44,953 bases of DNA from Saprospiraceae bacterium (lineage in GTDB: Bacteria; Bacteroidota; Bacteroidia; Chitinophagales; Saprospiraceae). A program made the translations under genes and the position numbers. The stretch lies in the NCBI GenBank assembly GCA_022844265.1, contig JALHMA010000006.1, positions 1 to 44,953 on the forward strand, given 5' to 3'. How positions within the stretch are numbered: the stretch's first letter is position 1; the number at the start of each line of letters is the position of its first letter. Under the pieces are notes generated by a model. It worked only from the letters and a program-made list of their open reading frames with translations, had not been told where the DNA came from and did no database searches. Below, piece by piece: positions 15,458 through 22,741 of the stretch.

Positions 15458-15577
15458 GTGGTGAGTAGTGAGTCGTGAGTGGCATTCGTTTAGGGGAACG
15501 AACTCATGTTCTTCTGAACGAATTCCACTCACCACTCACTACTCACCACTCACGACTCACGACTCACCACTCACGCT
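15453..15577. repeat. Intergenic inverted repeat, TGAGTNG heptads (IR8)
   Basis: Left arm 15453-15482: TGAGTGG TGAGTAG TGAGTCG TGAGTGG, beginning exactly with the stop codon of the GNAT gene. Right arm 15525-15575: the inverse CCACTCA/CTACTCA/CGACTCA units, more copies, ending two bases before the ATG at 15578. In between, ATTCGTT...AACGAAC and GTTC/GAAC pairs give an inner stem. The third base of the unit varies freely between A, G and C. Confidence 0.95.
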
Positions 15578-16372
15578 ATGAAACTACCCATCTATCAGGT
15601 CGACGCCTTCACCGACCACCTGTTTGGCGGAAACCCTGCCGCAGTTGTACCCCTTCAAACCTGGCTGTCCGATGAAACCATGCAATTGATTGCCCGGGAA
15701 AACAACCTGGCCGAAACGGCTTTTTTTGTGCCGCTCGAAGGCCCCGATCAGTTTCATATTCGATGGTTCACACCCACGATCGAAGTGCAGTTGTGCGGAC
15801 ATGCGACGCTTGCTACGGCATACGTGGTGATCAATTGCCTGAAAATCAACCAGTCAGATCAGATTTCTTTTCAAAGTAAAAGTGGTTGGTTGCATGTAAG
15901 CCGCAAAGAAGATATGCTGACACTCGACTTTCCAGTCGACCATCCTAAATCGGCCGTACTGCCGGAAGCCGCGCGGGAAGGGTTCAATATTTTGCCGGAA
16001 GCAGTTTGGATGGGCCGGGAAGATTACCTGCTGCTCTATCGCAGTGAAGCGGAAGTGCTGGCACTGCGGCCCGATTTTCGCATGTTGGCTACGGAACCTG
16101 TGCGCGGGTTTATTGCCACCGCGCCCGGCGATCATTCCGATTTTGTATCGCGTTGTTTTTTTCCCGCTTCCGGTATCGACGAAGACCCTGCGACCGGTTC
16201 GGCACATACCACACTCACGCCGTTTTGGGCGGGAAAAACGGGCAAAACCAGTTTCTCCGCCATCCAGGTCTCCGAGCGACGCGGTTATCTGCAATGCAGC
16301 CTGGAAGGAGATCGGGTACTGATTGCAGGCAAAGGGAAGTTGTACCTGGAAGGATACTTTTGGGAGAAGTGA
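15578..16372 (+). CDS. PhzF-family isomerase
   Basis: 264 residues. The PhzF/diaminopimelate-epimerase-like fold is shown by the start YQVDAFTDHLFGGNPAAVVP, the catalytic-Glu segment NNLAETAFFVP near 44-54, LCGHATLATAYV near 72-83, and DPATGSAHTTL near 202-212. PhzF relatives catalyse isomerisations of small acids; phenazine synthesis itself needs partners not present here, so the substrate is unknown. Slightly short of the usual 260-300 residues but complete. The last codons GAGAAG and stop TGA are in phase with the GAGAAGT heptads of IR7. Confidence 0.9.
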   Translation: MKLPIYQVDAFTDHLFGGNPAAVVPLQTWLSDETMQLIARENNLAETAFFVPLEGPDQFHIRWFTPTIEVQLCGHATLATAYVVINCLKINQSDQISFQSKSGWLHVSRKEDMLTLDFPVDHPKSAVLPEAAREGFNILPEAVWMGREDYLLLYRSEAEVLALRPDFRMLATEPVRGFIATAPGDHSDFVSRCFFPASGIDEDPATGSAHTTLTPFWAGKTGKTSFSAIQVSERRGYLQCSLEGDRVLIAGKGKLYLEGYFWEK

Positions 16373-16656
16373 GAAGTGAGAGGCATCCCCTTTGGCTGCT
16401 CTATTGGTTTTGCATTGGTTTTTCAGGCCTGTAATCGTGAATCGTATTTAGTGTGTGGTGTTTAGTGTTTCGGGGGCTTCGCGTTTGGCTACAGTAAATA
16501 TTTTGGTCGAATTTCCACAAATGCCAAACGCGAAGCCCCCGAAACACTAAACACCACACACTAAATACGATTCACGATTACAGGCCTGAAAAACCAATCC
16601 AAAGCCAATAGAACCGCCAAGCGGGATGATTCTCACTTCTCACTTCTCACTTCTCA
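16362..16656. repeat. Composite inverted repeat between convergent genes (IR7)
   Basis: Inner arms 16414-16489 and 16523-16598 are a perfect 76-bp inverted repeat around a 33-nt loop (TATTTTGGTCGAATTTCCAC inside). Module order matches IR6: TTTTTCAGGCCTG, GTGTGTGGTGTTTAGTG, GGGGGCTTCGCGTTTGGC. The outer parts (GGCATCCC block) pair imperfectly, and the ends are GAGAAGTGAGAAGTGAG heptads that overlap the stop codons of both neighbours (16370-16372 and 16654-16656). Confidence 0.95.
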
Positions 16657-17457
16657 CATCCTCGCCACCTCAATCATCCTATCTTCCACCCTCCGGACAA
16701 TTTCATTGAATTGTGCGCTGTGTTTTACTTCCATATTGCGGTTGAAGGGCAGGTCGACGGATATATGGTGTACAAAACGGCCCGGATTAGCAGCCATGAT
16801 GTAAATATCGTCGGCTAGATAAACTGCTTCTTCGATGTCGTGGGTAACAAAAACGATGGTGGGCTGGAATTTCAGCCAGATATCTTCCAGCAAATCCTGC
16901 ATTTGCAGGCGGGTATTGATGTCGAGTGCGCCGAAAGGTTCGTCCATCAGCAGGATATCGGGACTGGCAATGATGCTGCGTGCGATTGCGATCCGTTGCA
17001 GTTGTCCGCCCGACAGGGTAGGGTAGACGGCATATTTGTTTTCATGCCCGGCAAGGCCCACCATTTCAATCATTTCCTGGGCGCGGCGGCGGCGTTCTTT
17101 CGCATCCACCTGCTGAAAACTCAGTCCCAGTTCCACATTTTCGAGTACGGTCATCCAGGGCAGCGAGGAGTATTGCTGGAATACCATGCCCGCCCGGATA
17201 CCCGATTCCTGGACGGGTTTTTCGCGCAGCAGCACTTGTCCGGAAGTTGGGTTTTGCAAACCGGCGATATAACGCAGCAGCGTACTTTTTCCACAACCAG
17301 AAGCGCCCAGAATCACGACAAACTGGCCCTGACCTGGTTTGTCTTCAATCAAAAAGTCCAGGTCTTTGATAATGAAGTCTTTACCATTGCTATAGGTCTG
17401 GCTGATGTTTTTCAGTTCAATGATATTGGGAAGATCAGTGTCTTTAATTGCAAGCAT
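16654..17457 (-). CDS. ABC importer ATPase, nitrate/sulfonate/taurine type
   Basis: 267 residues. Walker A GASGCGKST is near 52-60, signature LSGGQLQRIA near 148, Walker B ILLMDEPFGALD near 168 and switch His in FVTHDIEEAVYLADD near 203. The closest type is the SsuB/TauB/NrtD branch, which powers uptake of sulfonates, nitrate, bicarbonate or thiamine precursors. The permease lies upstream on the same strand, but no substrate-binding lipoprotein is nearby, so the substrate cannot be named. A repeat-filled 163-bp gap (IR9) separates the two subunits. The start is followed upstream by an ATAAC heptad stretch. Confidence 0.92.
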   Translation of the reverse strand: MLAIKDTDLPNIIELKNISQTYSNGKDFIIKDLDFLIEDKPGQGQFVVILGASGCGKSTLLRYIAGLQNPTSGQVLLREKPVQESGIRAGMVFQQYSSLPWMTVLENVELGLSFQQVDAKERRRRAQEMIEMVGLAGHENKYAVYPTLSGGQLQRIAIARSIIASPDILLMDEPFGALDINTRLQMQDLLEDIWLKFQPTIVFVTHDIEEAVYLADDIYIMAANPGRFVHHISVDLPFNRNMEVKHSAQFNEIVRRVEDRMIEVARM

Positions 17458-17460
17458 GGT

Positions 17461-17625
17461 GGTAAGTAGTTATCCGTTATTAGTACTGTGTCATCTAAAT
17501 TTTTGAATATTCGAGGATGTGAGTATTTGAGTATAAATGATTCGTTATCAGTCAGATACTCGAATACTCAAATCTTCGGACACTCAAAAAAAGTAGGCGA
17601 CTATGTATCAGTGTTGATAATCAAG
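17461..17625. repeat. Imperfect inverted repeat and heptads inside ABC operon (IR9)
   Basis: 17499-17533 and 17558-17591 form an imperfect inverted repeat of GAGTATTTGAGTAT-type units. Outside it, 17463-17485 reads AAGTAGTTATCCGTTATTAG and 17606-17625 GTGTTGATAATCAAGC, the two ends of the promoter-bearing module seen at 37735-37814. They are pushed apart as though the GAGTATT repeat had been inserted between them. The permease stop TGA (17621-17623) is part of the TTGATTATCAACAC sequence. Confidence 0.7.
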
Positions 17626-18718
17626 CAACGGCCTGTAGTCCGTTCCACAGTTTCATTTCACCCATCAGGATCAATCCGATAGCAGCCAGAATGACCAGCC
17701 CGGCGCCTTGCAGCAGCAGTGTGGCGGACAAGGATACAAATACAGGCAGCAACACCGCCAGGGCAAAGGTTCCCAGCACGATATAAATACCGGTTTGAAC
17801 TTCTTTCAGTCCATCTACCTTGGTTTTATAATGTTTGTGCGGGAAGAGGCGTTTATCCAAGTAGACAAACAACCTGTCCTGTAGAATGCCGATGACAATG
17901 ATGAGCAGCAGCACGGCAAATACCTTATCCGTCTTGTCGCGGCGGGCAAGCCAGTAAATCAGGGAGCCGAGTCCTCCCGTATTATTCAGGATTTCGGCAA
18001 TGATAATATAGGTCCAGGAAATAGCCGTGAGCACGCGCAGGTCTTCCATAAATTTGGAAATGACCGAGGGCAGGTAAACGGAAATCAGGGTCTGCCAATT
18101 GCCGGCGCCAAGGGTATACACGGTGGTAAGGTGAACGCTTTCCACTTCATTGATGCGTTGCACAATCACGGGAATCATGTAGACGAAGATACCGAACGCC
18201 AGAAATGCCACTTTCATATTGTCGCCCAGGCCAAACCAGAGCATAAACAAACCAGTGAGCGCCGAAATGGGCAGGTAACGCATGGCATCGACCGGTCGGG
18301 AAAAAAGTCCCCGGAACAAGGGGATAAATCCGATCAGTCCTCCGACGAAAAACGACACCAGGATGGCCCAGAAATATCCTTTAAAGTTCAGCCAGATGGA
18401 ATGGATGGTGTGCACAGGCAGGTTATCTTCTTCCAGTAATTTGGGATAAGCCTGAATCACATGAAGCGGAGTAGGCAGAATTTTGTAGATTTTGCCTACT
18501 GTTTTGGCATTTGCAAACTGAATGCTGTCTGCACGAAGCAGGGAATCGCGGTTCAGGTTTTGCAAGGAAGGATCATCCAGGCGAGGCGCCTGATAATCGA
18601 GGGCAGGTATGGCAAGCATTTCGGCGAGTAACCACCAAAAGCCAATTAACATGAATGCCCCCAGAATGCCGAGTGTGATATTTTGAATTTTGGAAAGACT
18701 TCCGCGCAGTTCAAACAT
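17621..18718 (-). CDS. ABC importer permease, nitrate/sulfonate/taurine type
   Basis: 365 residues from the ATG at 18718; an in-frame ATG at 18763 adds 15. Helix near 16-35, then a ~75-residue polar insertion (residues DYQAPRLDDPSLQN onward), then the BPD-type core with several helices (YFWAILVSFFVGGLIGFIPL; LTGLFMLWFGLGDNMKVAFL) and the coupling EAA-like region TLGAGNWQTLISVYLPSVIS near 195-214. Two extra helices at the C-terminus (GIYIVLGTFALAVLLPVFVS; LLLQGAGLVILAAIGLILMG) are unusual for SsuC/TauC proteins of ~260 residues. Works with the ATPase at 16654. The substrate-binding protein is not in the window. Confidence 0.88.
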   Translation of the reverse strand: MFELRGSLSKIQNITLGILGAFMLIGFWWLLAEMLAIPALDYQAPRLDDPSLQNLNRDSLLRADSIQFANAKTVGKIYKILPTPLHVIQAYPKLLEEDNLPVHTIHSIWLNFKGYFWAILVSFFVGGLIGFIPLFRGLFSRPVDAMRYLPISALTGLFMLWFGLGDNMKVAFLAFGIFVYMIPVIVQRINEVESVHLTTVYTLGAGNWQTLISVYLPSVISKFMEDLRVLTAISWTYIIIAEILNNTGGLGSLIYWLARRDKTDKVFAVLLLIIVIGILQDRLFVYLDKRLFPHKHYKTKVDGLKEVQTGIYIVLGTFALAVLLPVFVSLSATLLLQGAGLVILAAIGLILMGEMKLWNGLQAVA

Positions 18719-18804
18719 GGGTTTTAGAGCGATTGCTGAATTTTGGAGTAAAAATACATGCACTCCAACAAAGTTCTGCGTTTTTTATGTGGCTGTATTT
18801 TCTG

Positions 18805-18812
18805 TATGTTTG
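18805..18812 (+). promoter_or_regulatory. Bacteroidota -7 box for REC-AraC gene
   Basis: TATGTTTG matches TAnnTTTG. With transcription starting a few bases downstream, the ATG at 18825 would have almost no leader, while the ATG at 18879 has about 60 nt. Confidence 0.5.
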
Positions 18813-18878
18813 CCCTAAGTAACGATGAAACCTTTTAAACCCATATTGGGGTTATCCAACGTATTTTCTCCGACTCCC

Positions 18879-20447
18879 ATGCGCCGTTTAATTCGTCTTT
18901 TTATTTATGTAATGCTCTTTTGGGGGGCTGGCGGGCTTTCAGCCCAGAGCACTGCTGTGCTGGATACCCTGACCAATCGGCTTACCCTGCTTGTTCAATT
19001 GTCGCAATCGGGCAGTTACGAACAGGCCCAGGTGGAAGCAGAGACGTTCAGGGCGTTTTTAAAACAGCATCAACTACCGATTACACCAATATCTCTGACA
19101 CTGTTGTCGGGCATTTACCGGGCCAATCAGGATGACAGGAGCGCTACCCGTTTGCTGGCAGACGCCGAATTGAGCGCCCGTAAAGACCCCAACCCTGTCA
19201 ATAAAGCCGCTTTGCTGAAGGTTATCGTCGAGGAATGCAGGAAATGGGATTTGCCCGACCAGGCACTCACCTGTCAGCAATTGCTTGCAGTAGCACAGGA
19301 TTCTATAGAAGCCCGTGAAAGCCGTCGATCCACATCGGACATGCGCCGGCAACTGGATTCCCTGACGGCCCTGCGCCGACTGGATGCGGGAGCGGAGCGC
19401 AATTATGTCCGTATAGACAAAGAACGCCTGTGGCTGCTGGTCGGCGCTGCGGGATTGATCTTTATTGCATTGTTGTACGCTAATTTTCGCACCAATGAAC
19501 GCTGGCGCAAATTACTGGAAAAGAAAGAGTTGGAATGGGATATCATGCGCAGCAACCTGCAATATGAAGCGGAAATGAAGCGCAATGCAGATTTCGTTGA
19601 AACCACGTCTGTCGCTGCTCCCCTGAGTGCCGTAACGCTCACTTCCCCGGATCCGTATACCATGTACCACGGCCCCAAACCGGAGGCAATTGCCCTGCTG
19701 ATCGAGCCGAACCGACAGGTAGTGTTGTATTTAAAATCGCTGTTGTCCGATCGTTTTCAGATTGAAACAGCCAATACTTTTACCGAAGGGCTGCAATTGG
19801 CCAATGATCTGATGCCCGATCTCGTAGTTTGCGACGCCCTGTTAAATGGAAAATCGGGTATCGAGGTGGCGCGCCAGATTAAACTTTCGGAACGCACCAA
19901 CCACATTCCGGTCGTGCTGCTGACGGATAAATTCGGGAATGAAGGCAAACTGGATGCCTTGCGCGCCGGCGCTGATGCCTGGTTTACCCGCCCGGTGATC
20001 GACGATGAATTTGACGCCTCCGTACAGCGCCTGCTGGACGCCCGCAAGGTAAAACACGAGCAGTTCAACCGTTATATGCACCTGTATTTTACGGAAAACC
20101 GCATCACCATCGAGGAACCTTTCCTTTCCAATACCATGCAAATGATCGAGCATAATCTGGCTGATCCCGATTTTATGGCCGATGATATTGCCCGCAAAAT
20201 GCAGTTGACCAAAACGCACTATGTCAAAAAGTTGAAGGTGCTGACAGGCAAGGAGCCTGTGCAACTGATCCGCGAAATGCGGCTGGAAAAAGCCAAAGTA
20301 CTGCTTGAAAAACGCGCCGGCACGCCGCAGGCCATCAGTGAACTGGTGGGATTCAGCAGTCCGGGTACGTTTGCGCTGGCCTTCAAAGAGTATTTTGGTG
20401 AAAACACCCTGCTTTTATACGCGCAGACGCCGAATAGGTTGATTTAA
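18879..20447 (+). CDS. Membrane-anchored receiver-AraC transcription factor
   Basis: 522 residues from the ATG chosen because it starts a proper signal peptide (MRRLIRLFIYVMLFWGAG, ending LSAQ); an ATG at 18825 adds 18. Layout: periplasmic helical segment (~25-160), membrane helix ~183-203 (LWLLVGAAGLIFIALLYANF), coiled linker, receiver-like domain ~270-387 and an AraC DNA-binding domain ~410-522 (NLADPDFMADDIARKMQLTK; then AISELVGFSSPGTFALAFKE). In the receiver the phospho-acceptor Asp is kept (VVCDALLNGKSG, ~318), but the acidic pair reads LLIEPN and the conserved Lys is Arg (WFTRPV). No kinase domain. It resembles a hybrid two-component system that has lost its kinase. Targets unknown. Confidence 0.85.
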   Translation: MRRLIRLFIYVMLFWGAGGLSAQSTAVLDTLTNRLTLLVQLSQSGSYEQAQVEAETFRAFLKQHQLPITPISLTLLSGIYRANQDDRSATRLLADAELSARKDPNPVNKAALLKVIVEECRKWDLPDQALTCQQLLAVAQDSIEARESRRSTSDMRRQLDSLTALRRLDAGAERNYVRIDKERLWLLVGAAGLIFIALLYANFRTNERWRKLLEKKELEWDIMRSNLQYEAEMKRNADFVETTSVAAPLSAVTLTSPDPYTMYHGPKPEAIALLIEPNRQVVLYLKSLLSDRFQIETANTFTEGLQLANDLMPDLVVCDALLNGKSGIEVARQIKLSERTNHIPVVLLTDKFGNEGKLDALRAGADAWFTRPVIDDEFDASVQRLLDARKVKHEQFNRYMHLYFTENRITIEEPFLSNTMQMIEHNLADPDFMADDIARKMQLTKTHYVKKLKVLTGKEPVQLIREMRLEKAKVLLEKRAGTPQAISELVGFSSPGTFALAFKEYFGENTLLLYAQTPNRLI

Positions 20448-20597
20448 AGTAAGGTTGATGAGGTTGATAAGGGTTGATAAAGGTTGATAAAGGTTGATAA
20501 AGGTTGATAATACATCCGCTCAAAAAAAGTTAAATTGCTCCATTTTCGAGCGAATGTATTATCAACCTCATCAACCTCATCAACCTTTATCAACCCT
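20436..20597. repeat. Intergenic inverted repeat, AGGTTGATAA decamers (IR10)
   Basis: Left arm: five AGGTTGATAA-type decamers at 20461-20510 preceded by AGGTTGATG. Right arm 20558-20596: ATCAACCTC and ATCAACCTTT units. The inner stem TACATYCGCTC/GAGCGAATGTA flanks a ~20-nt A-rich loop. The last codons and stop of the upstream gene (AGGTTGATTTAA, 20436-20447) are one or two changes from the repeat unit, as if the unit had been copied from the gene's own end. Confidence 0.93.
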
Positions 20598-20602
20598 ATG
20601 AC

Positions 20603-21253
20603 TCATTGCCAATGCACTTCCGTTTCCCACTGCCCCTTTGGCAACTGATATAACCGCCAAAATTCTTCGGCTATTAAATCCGGGTCAAACCGGGTACCTG
20701 CCTTGACCATGCCGCTGATGGTCACCGTAGCCGCTTTGATGCCCAAGGGCGCGCCTTCCTGGGCAACGGAGAAAACCAGGTTGCGCATGGCCGCTTTACC
20801 CATTCCGAGCGAAGCCAGCATGGCCGGCGCCTGGTAAGCAGTGCCGCCTCCTGTGAAGAACATGGCGCCGTGTTCCCTTTCTTTCATTTGTGGAAAAACG
20901 GCCTTCGCAGCCAATAAGGCGCCTACTACGTTGATATTCAGGTCGTTCAGGAAAACGGACAGGGATATCTGGGAAGGCGTGGCCGGGTTGTAGGAACTGG
21001 CGTTGTAATGCAGGATTTCAATATCCTTATGTTCGTCAACGATGTGTTCGAGCAAACGGACAAAAGTGTCGGAATCGGCAATGTCTGCCGGATATGCCTG
21101 AGATTTGATACCTGCCTGCGCCAATTCTGCTACATAAGATTTCAATTTTTCTTCATTGCGTGCGACCATCAGTATTTCAAAGCCCTCGCGGCCAAATCGT
21201 TTGGCGATGGAAATGCCGTTACCCGGCCCCATCCCAATCAGTAGTAATTTCAT
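20603..21253 (-). CDS. Atypical SDR-family protein
   Basis: 216 residues with a Rossmann start MKLLLIGMGPGNGISIAKRF, whose glycine motif is GMGPGNG rather than TGxxxGxG, and later YNASSYNPATPSQ and FTGGGTAYQAPAML. At the place of the catalytic Tyr-x3-Lys the sequence is SLGMGKAAMRNL: the Lys stays but the Tyr is Leu, and the catalytic Ser position is in FTGGGTA. So it belongs to short-chain dehydrogenase-like proteins but probably uses another mechanism or only binds NAD(P). Function unknown. It is last in a minus-strand run DUF4249-panB-mltG-SDR with repeat-filled gaps. Confidence 0.82.
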   Translation of the reverse strand: MKLLLIGMGPGNGISIAKRFGREGFEILMVARNEEKLKSYVAELAQAGIKSQAYPADIADSDTFVRLLEHIVDEHKDIEILHYNASSYNPATPSQISLSVFLNDLNINVVGALLAAKAVFPQMKEREHGAMFFTGGGTAYQAPAMLASLGMGKAAMRNLVFSVAQEGAPLGIKAATVTISGMVKAGTRFDPDLIAEEFWRLYQLPKGQWETEVHWQ

Positions 21254-21304
21254 AGAAAGTTTGTTGAATGCAGCCTCCTAAACAGTCTGGGGTTGGAAAG
21301 GTTT

Positions 21305-21473
21305 ATTGTGAGTTATGAGTTATGAGTTATAAGTTATGAGTTATTGGAGTTTCAGGCTGGGATAGGGAAATGAAGTTTGCATTCTTTCTCCATTCCAGCC
21401 TGAAACTCCAATAACTCATAACTCATAACTCATAACTCATAACTCATCCCTCATCCCTCATAACTCATAATCA
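21305..21473. repeat. Intergenic inverted repeat, TGAGTTA heptads (IR11)
   Basis: Arms 21307-21362 and 21392-21470: TGAGTTA heptads outside and GGAGTTTCAGGCTGGGAT inside. The right arm begins at the mltG stop (read TGATTATGAGTTATGAG) and includes two variant GGGATGA units. The inner TTTCAGGCTG block and the AGGGAAATG loop edge are shared with IR13 although the flanking genes are unrelated. Confidence 0.94.
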
Positions 21474-22577
21474 AATCCCCTTCGTCCGCACCCAGTTCTG
21501 AAACCGCTCCGCGTTTACCTTGTGTGCGGCAAAAGTTTCTGCAAAGGCATGTGTTCCCGTTTCGTCGGGTTTGGCGCAGAAATACAGGTATTTGTGTTGT
21601 TCGGGATTGAGTGTTGCGTCGATAGTGGGAATAGCGGCCATGCTGATCGGGCCTGGCGGCAGTCCTTTATACATATAAGTATTGTAAGGAGAATCGAACA
21701 AGGTGTGGTACTCGGTGACACGCCGGGTGGCAAAATCGCGGGTGGCGAACACAGAAGTAGGGTCGGCCTGTAATTTCATGCCGATTTTCAGGCGGTTGAG
21801 GTACACCCCGGCAATAGTCGCTTTTTCCGGGTTGTAGTTGGTTTCGCGCTCCACAATAGAGGCGAGGATATACACTTCCGTTTCCGTCAGGCCGAGCGCC
21901 TTTGCTTTGGCGCGCCGGTTGTTTTTGTCCCAAAACGCAGTATGCTCTTTTTTCATACGTTTCAGAAAACTGGCGGCATCCGTATTCCAGTACATTTCAT
22001 ACGTATTCGGAATAAAACCGGTGACGAGGGTTTCCGGCGTAAATCCCAGTTCGGAAAGCAGGACGGGATTGCGGAATGCAGCGATCAGCGATGCGGAATC
22101 CGCTTCAATAAACCGGGCGACCAGGCCCGCAATTTCTTCCGGCAACCGTTCATTGTTCAGGATCACCCGCACCGGCGCTTGTTCGCCATTGCGCAGGTGC
22201 TGGATCAGTTCGCGGTTGTTCCAGCCCGGTTTGATCTGGAACCGGCCTGCCCGCATTTTATCTTTTTTATAATTCATCTGGCCGGCCAGCCAGCGGAATC
22301 CGGCTTCATCCTTGACGACGCCGGATTTTTTCAAGATGGATACGACCTGTTCAAAATTGGCTCCCGTAGGGATGCAGACGAAAGGATCTGCAAGTTCTTC
22401 CGGTACGCCTGAAAAATAAATTGCTTTTAGGGGTTGCCATCCAAACCAGAGCGCGAGCGCCAGCACGGCAATAACGGCCCCGGCAATAAGGGTACGCTTA
22501 CCTGTTTTTTGTTGTTGCATGTTGTTGAAATGTAGTTGCCCGCCGGGTTGGAGCAACGCATGGTGATTGTTATCCAT
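21471..22577 (-). CDS. mltG: Endolytic transglycosylase MltG (YceG)
   Basis: 368 residues from the ATG at 22577, which follows a TACCTTTG promoter box by about 20 bases. An ATG at 22520 (MQQQKTGKRTL) is an equally normal family start, and one at 22664 would lie inside IR12 and is rejected. One membrane helix (AGAVIAVLALALWFGWQPL) anchors the protein. The YceG domain has the catalytic Glu in ILASIVERETNY and the family motif YKGLPPGPISM near the end. It cuts nascent peptidoglycan strands in the periplasm and limits glycan length. Stop codon begins the IR11 array. Confidence 0.93.
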   Translation of the reverse strand: MDNNHHALLQPGGQLHFNNMQQQKTGKRTLIAGAVIAVLALALWFGWQPLKAIYFSGVPEELADPFVCIPTGANFEQVVSILKKSGVVKDEAGFRWLAGQMNYKKDKMRAGRFQIKPGWNNRELIQHLRNGEQAPVRVILNNERLPEEIAGLVARFIEADSASLIAAFRNPVLLSELGFTPETLVTGFIPNTYEMYWNTDAASFLKRMKKEHTAFWDKNNRRAKAKALGLTETEVYILASIVERETNYNPEKATIAGVYLNRLKIGMKLQADPTSVFATRDFATRRVTEYHTLFDSPYNTYMYKGLPPGPISMAAIPTIDATLNPEQHKYLYFCAKPDETGTHAFAETFAAHKVNAERFQNWVRTKGI

Positions 22578-22599
22578 AGGTAATTTCCAAAAATTCGCG

Positions 22600-22607
22600 C
22601 AAAGGTA
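22600..22607 (-). promoter_or_regulatory. Bacteroidota -7 box for mltG
   Basis: Minus-strand TACCTTTG matches TAnnTTTG and lies 22 bases before the ATG at 22577. It argues against the upstream start at 22664. Confidence 0.5.
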
Positions 22608-22647
22608 ATGGCTCAAATGCGGAATTGAAACCTGGAAAAATGTGTTT

Positions 22648-22740
22648 TTTACCACATAGTTCACAATAGGTTACCACATAGATCACATAATGACATACTA
22701 TATGATCTATGTGGTAACCTATTGCGAACTATGTGGTAAA
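22648..22740. repeat. Intergenic inverted repeat, CACATAG family (IR12)
   Basis: Arms 22648-22689 and 22701-22740 (TTTACCACATAGTTCRCAAT then AGGTTACCACATAGATCA) pair with one substitution and one 2-bp indel; the loop is 11 nt. Starts one base after the panB stop (TAG, 22742-22744). Same family as IR16 and IR15. Confidence 0.94.
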
Positions 22741-22741
22741 A

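Noticed and set aside
15578-16372. Phenazine biosynthesis gene phzF
   Set aside because: No other phenazine genes are present. PhzF-like proteins are widespread with other or unknown substrates, so no symbol was given.
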